Origin: Sediminibacterium sp.
GTDB taxonomy: Bacteria > Bacteroidota > Bacteroidia > Chitinophagales > Chitinophagaceae
NCBI GenBank assembly: GCA_023263235.1
Contig: JALQXE010000013.1
Span: 1-5,478, forward strand
Length of the DNA: 5,478 nt
Direction: 5' to 3'
Shown: in pieces, positions 5,436-5,478 of the stretch
How positions within the stretch are numbered: the first letter of the stretch is position 1
Layout of the letters: the number at the start of each line of letters is the position of its first letter
Translations under genes and position numbers: made by a program
Notes under the pieces: generated by a model
Seen by the model: the letters and a program-made list of their open reading frames with translations, nothing else
What the model was told of the DNA's origin: nothing
The model's database searches: none

Positions 5436-5478
5436 TCACACATCAAAACCGCGTCCAGCCGACGGTTATCCATTTGTG
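5436..5478. other. Unassigned right-edge tail, unlike the ald continuation
   Basis: These 43 bases are about 51% G+C by my count (22 of 43), visibly richer than the flanking gene. None of the three plus frames gives the expected Ald C-terminus. An ATG at 5432-5434 overlaps the ald stop (ATGA) and opens a frame (MITHQNRVQPTVIHL) to the edge. A minus-strand frame is also open across it (MDNRRLDAVLM). I recognise neither. A GATC lies exactly at the junction (5434-5437). It may be the edge of an insertion, a rearrangement or an assembly/ligation chimera. Confidence 0.3.

Noticed and set aside
1..5478. CRISPR array, insertion sequence, tRNA or toxin-antitoxin pair
   Set aside because: No regularly spaced repeats, transposase motifs, tRNA-like folds or small toxin-antitoxin gene pairs were seen on either strand.

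Overview
The window looks like ordinary chromosome from an AT-rich member of the Bacteroidota. Three things point there: the gene order around rimP–nusA, a small membrane protein of the DUF4834 type, and promoters of the Bacteroidota form (TAnnTTTG at -7) with almost no Shine-Dalgarno sequences. A Chitinophagia- or Sphingobacteriia-like host is plausible, but the sequence does not settle it. I see no rRNA, tRNA, CRISPR array, transposase or phage gene.

Layout. Bases 1-1076 (minus strand) hold the start of a translation/transcription operon: rimP, then the first 189 codons of nusA, which runs off the left edge. A promoter, a terminator-like hairpin and a possible 11-residue leader ORF lie just upstream of rimP. 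Divergent from it is a small DUF4834-like protein (1197-1463, plus). A YihX-like HAD phosphatase (1482-2099, minus) converges on that gene. Next come two tightly linked plus-strand genes, a VOC/glyoxalase-fold protein (2161-2559) and an atypical short-chain dehydrogenase-like protein (2563-3222). The second overlaps tail-to-tail by 14 bp with a PaiB-like FMN-binding protein (3209-3817, minus). The PaiB-like gene follows an Lrp/AsnC regulator (3828-4286, minus) in one probable transcript. Divergent from the regulator, across a 168-bp AT-rich region full of repeats, is alanine dehydrogenase (4455-5435, plus).

Function. The left block is housekeeping: ribosome maturation (RimP) and elongation/termination control (NusA). 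The right block looks like amino-acid-responsive control, with an Lrp-type regulator probably acting on the shared region to set alanine dehydrogenase and perhaps its own transcript. The middle genes are small enzymes of unknown physiological substrate.

Most worth a second look are: alanine dehydrogenase, which stops about 45-50 residues early where the last 43 bases become unlike the rest; the rimP leader, which resembles an attenuator with an overlapping micro-ORF; and the ordered repeats between lrp and ald. I found no convincing undescribed multi-gene system.
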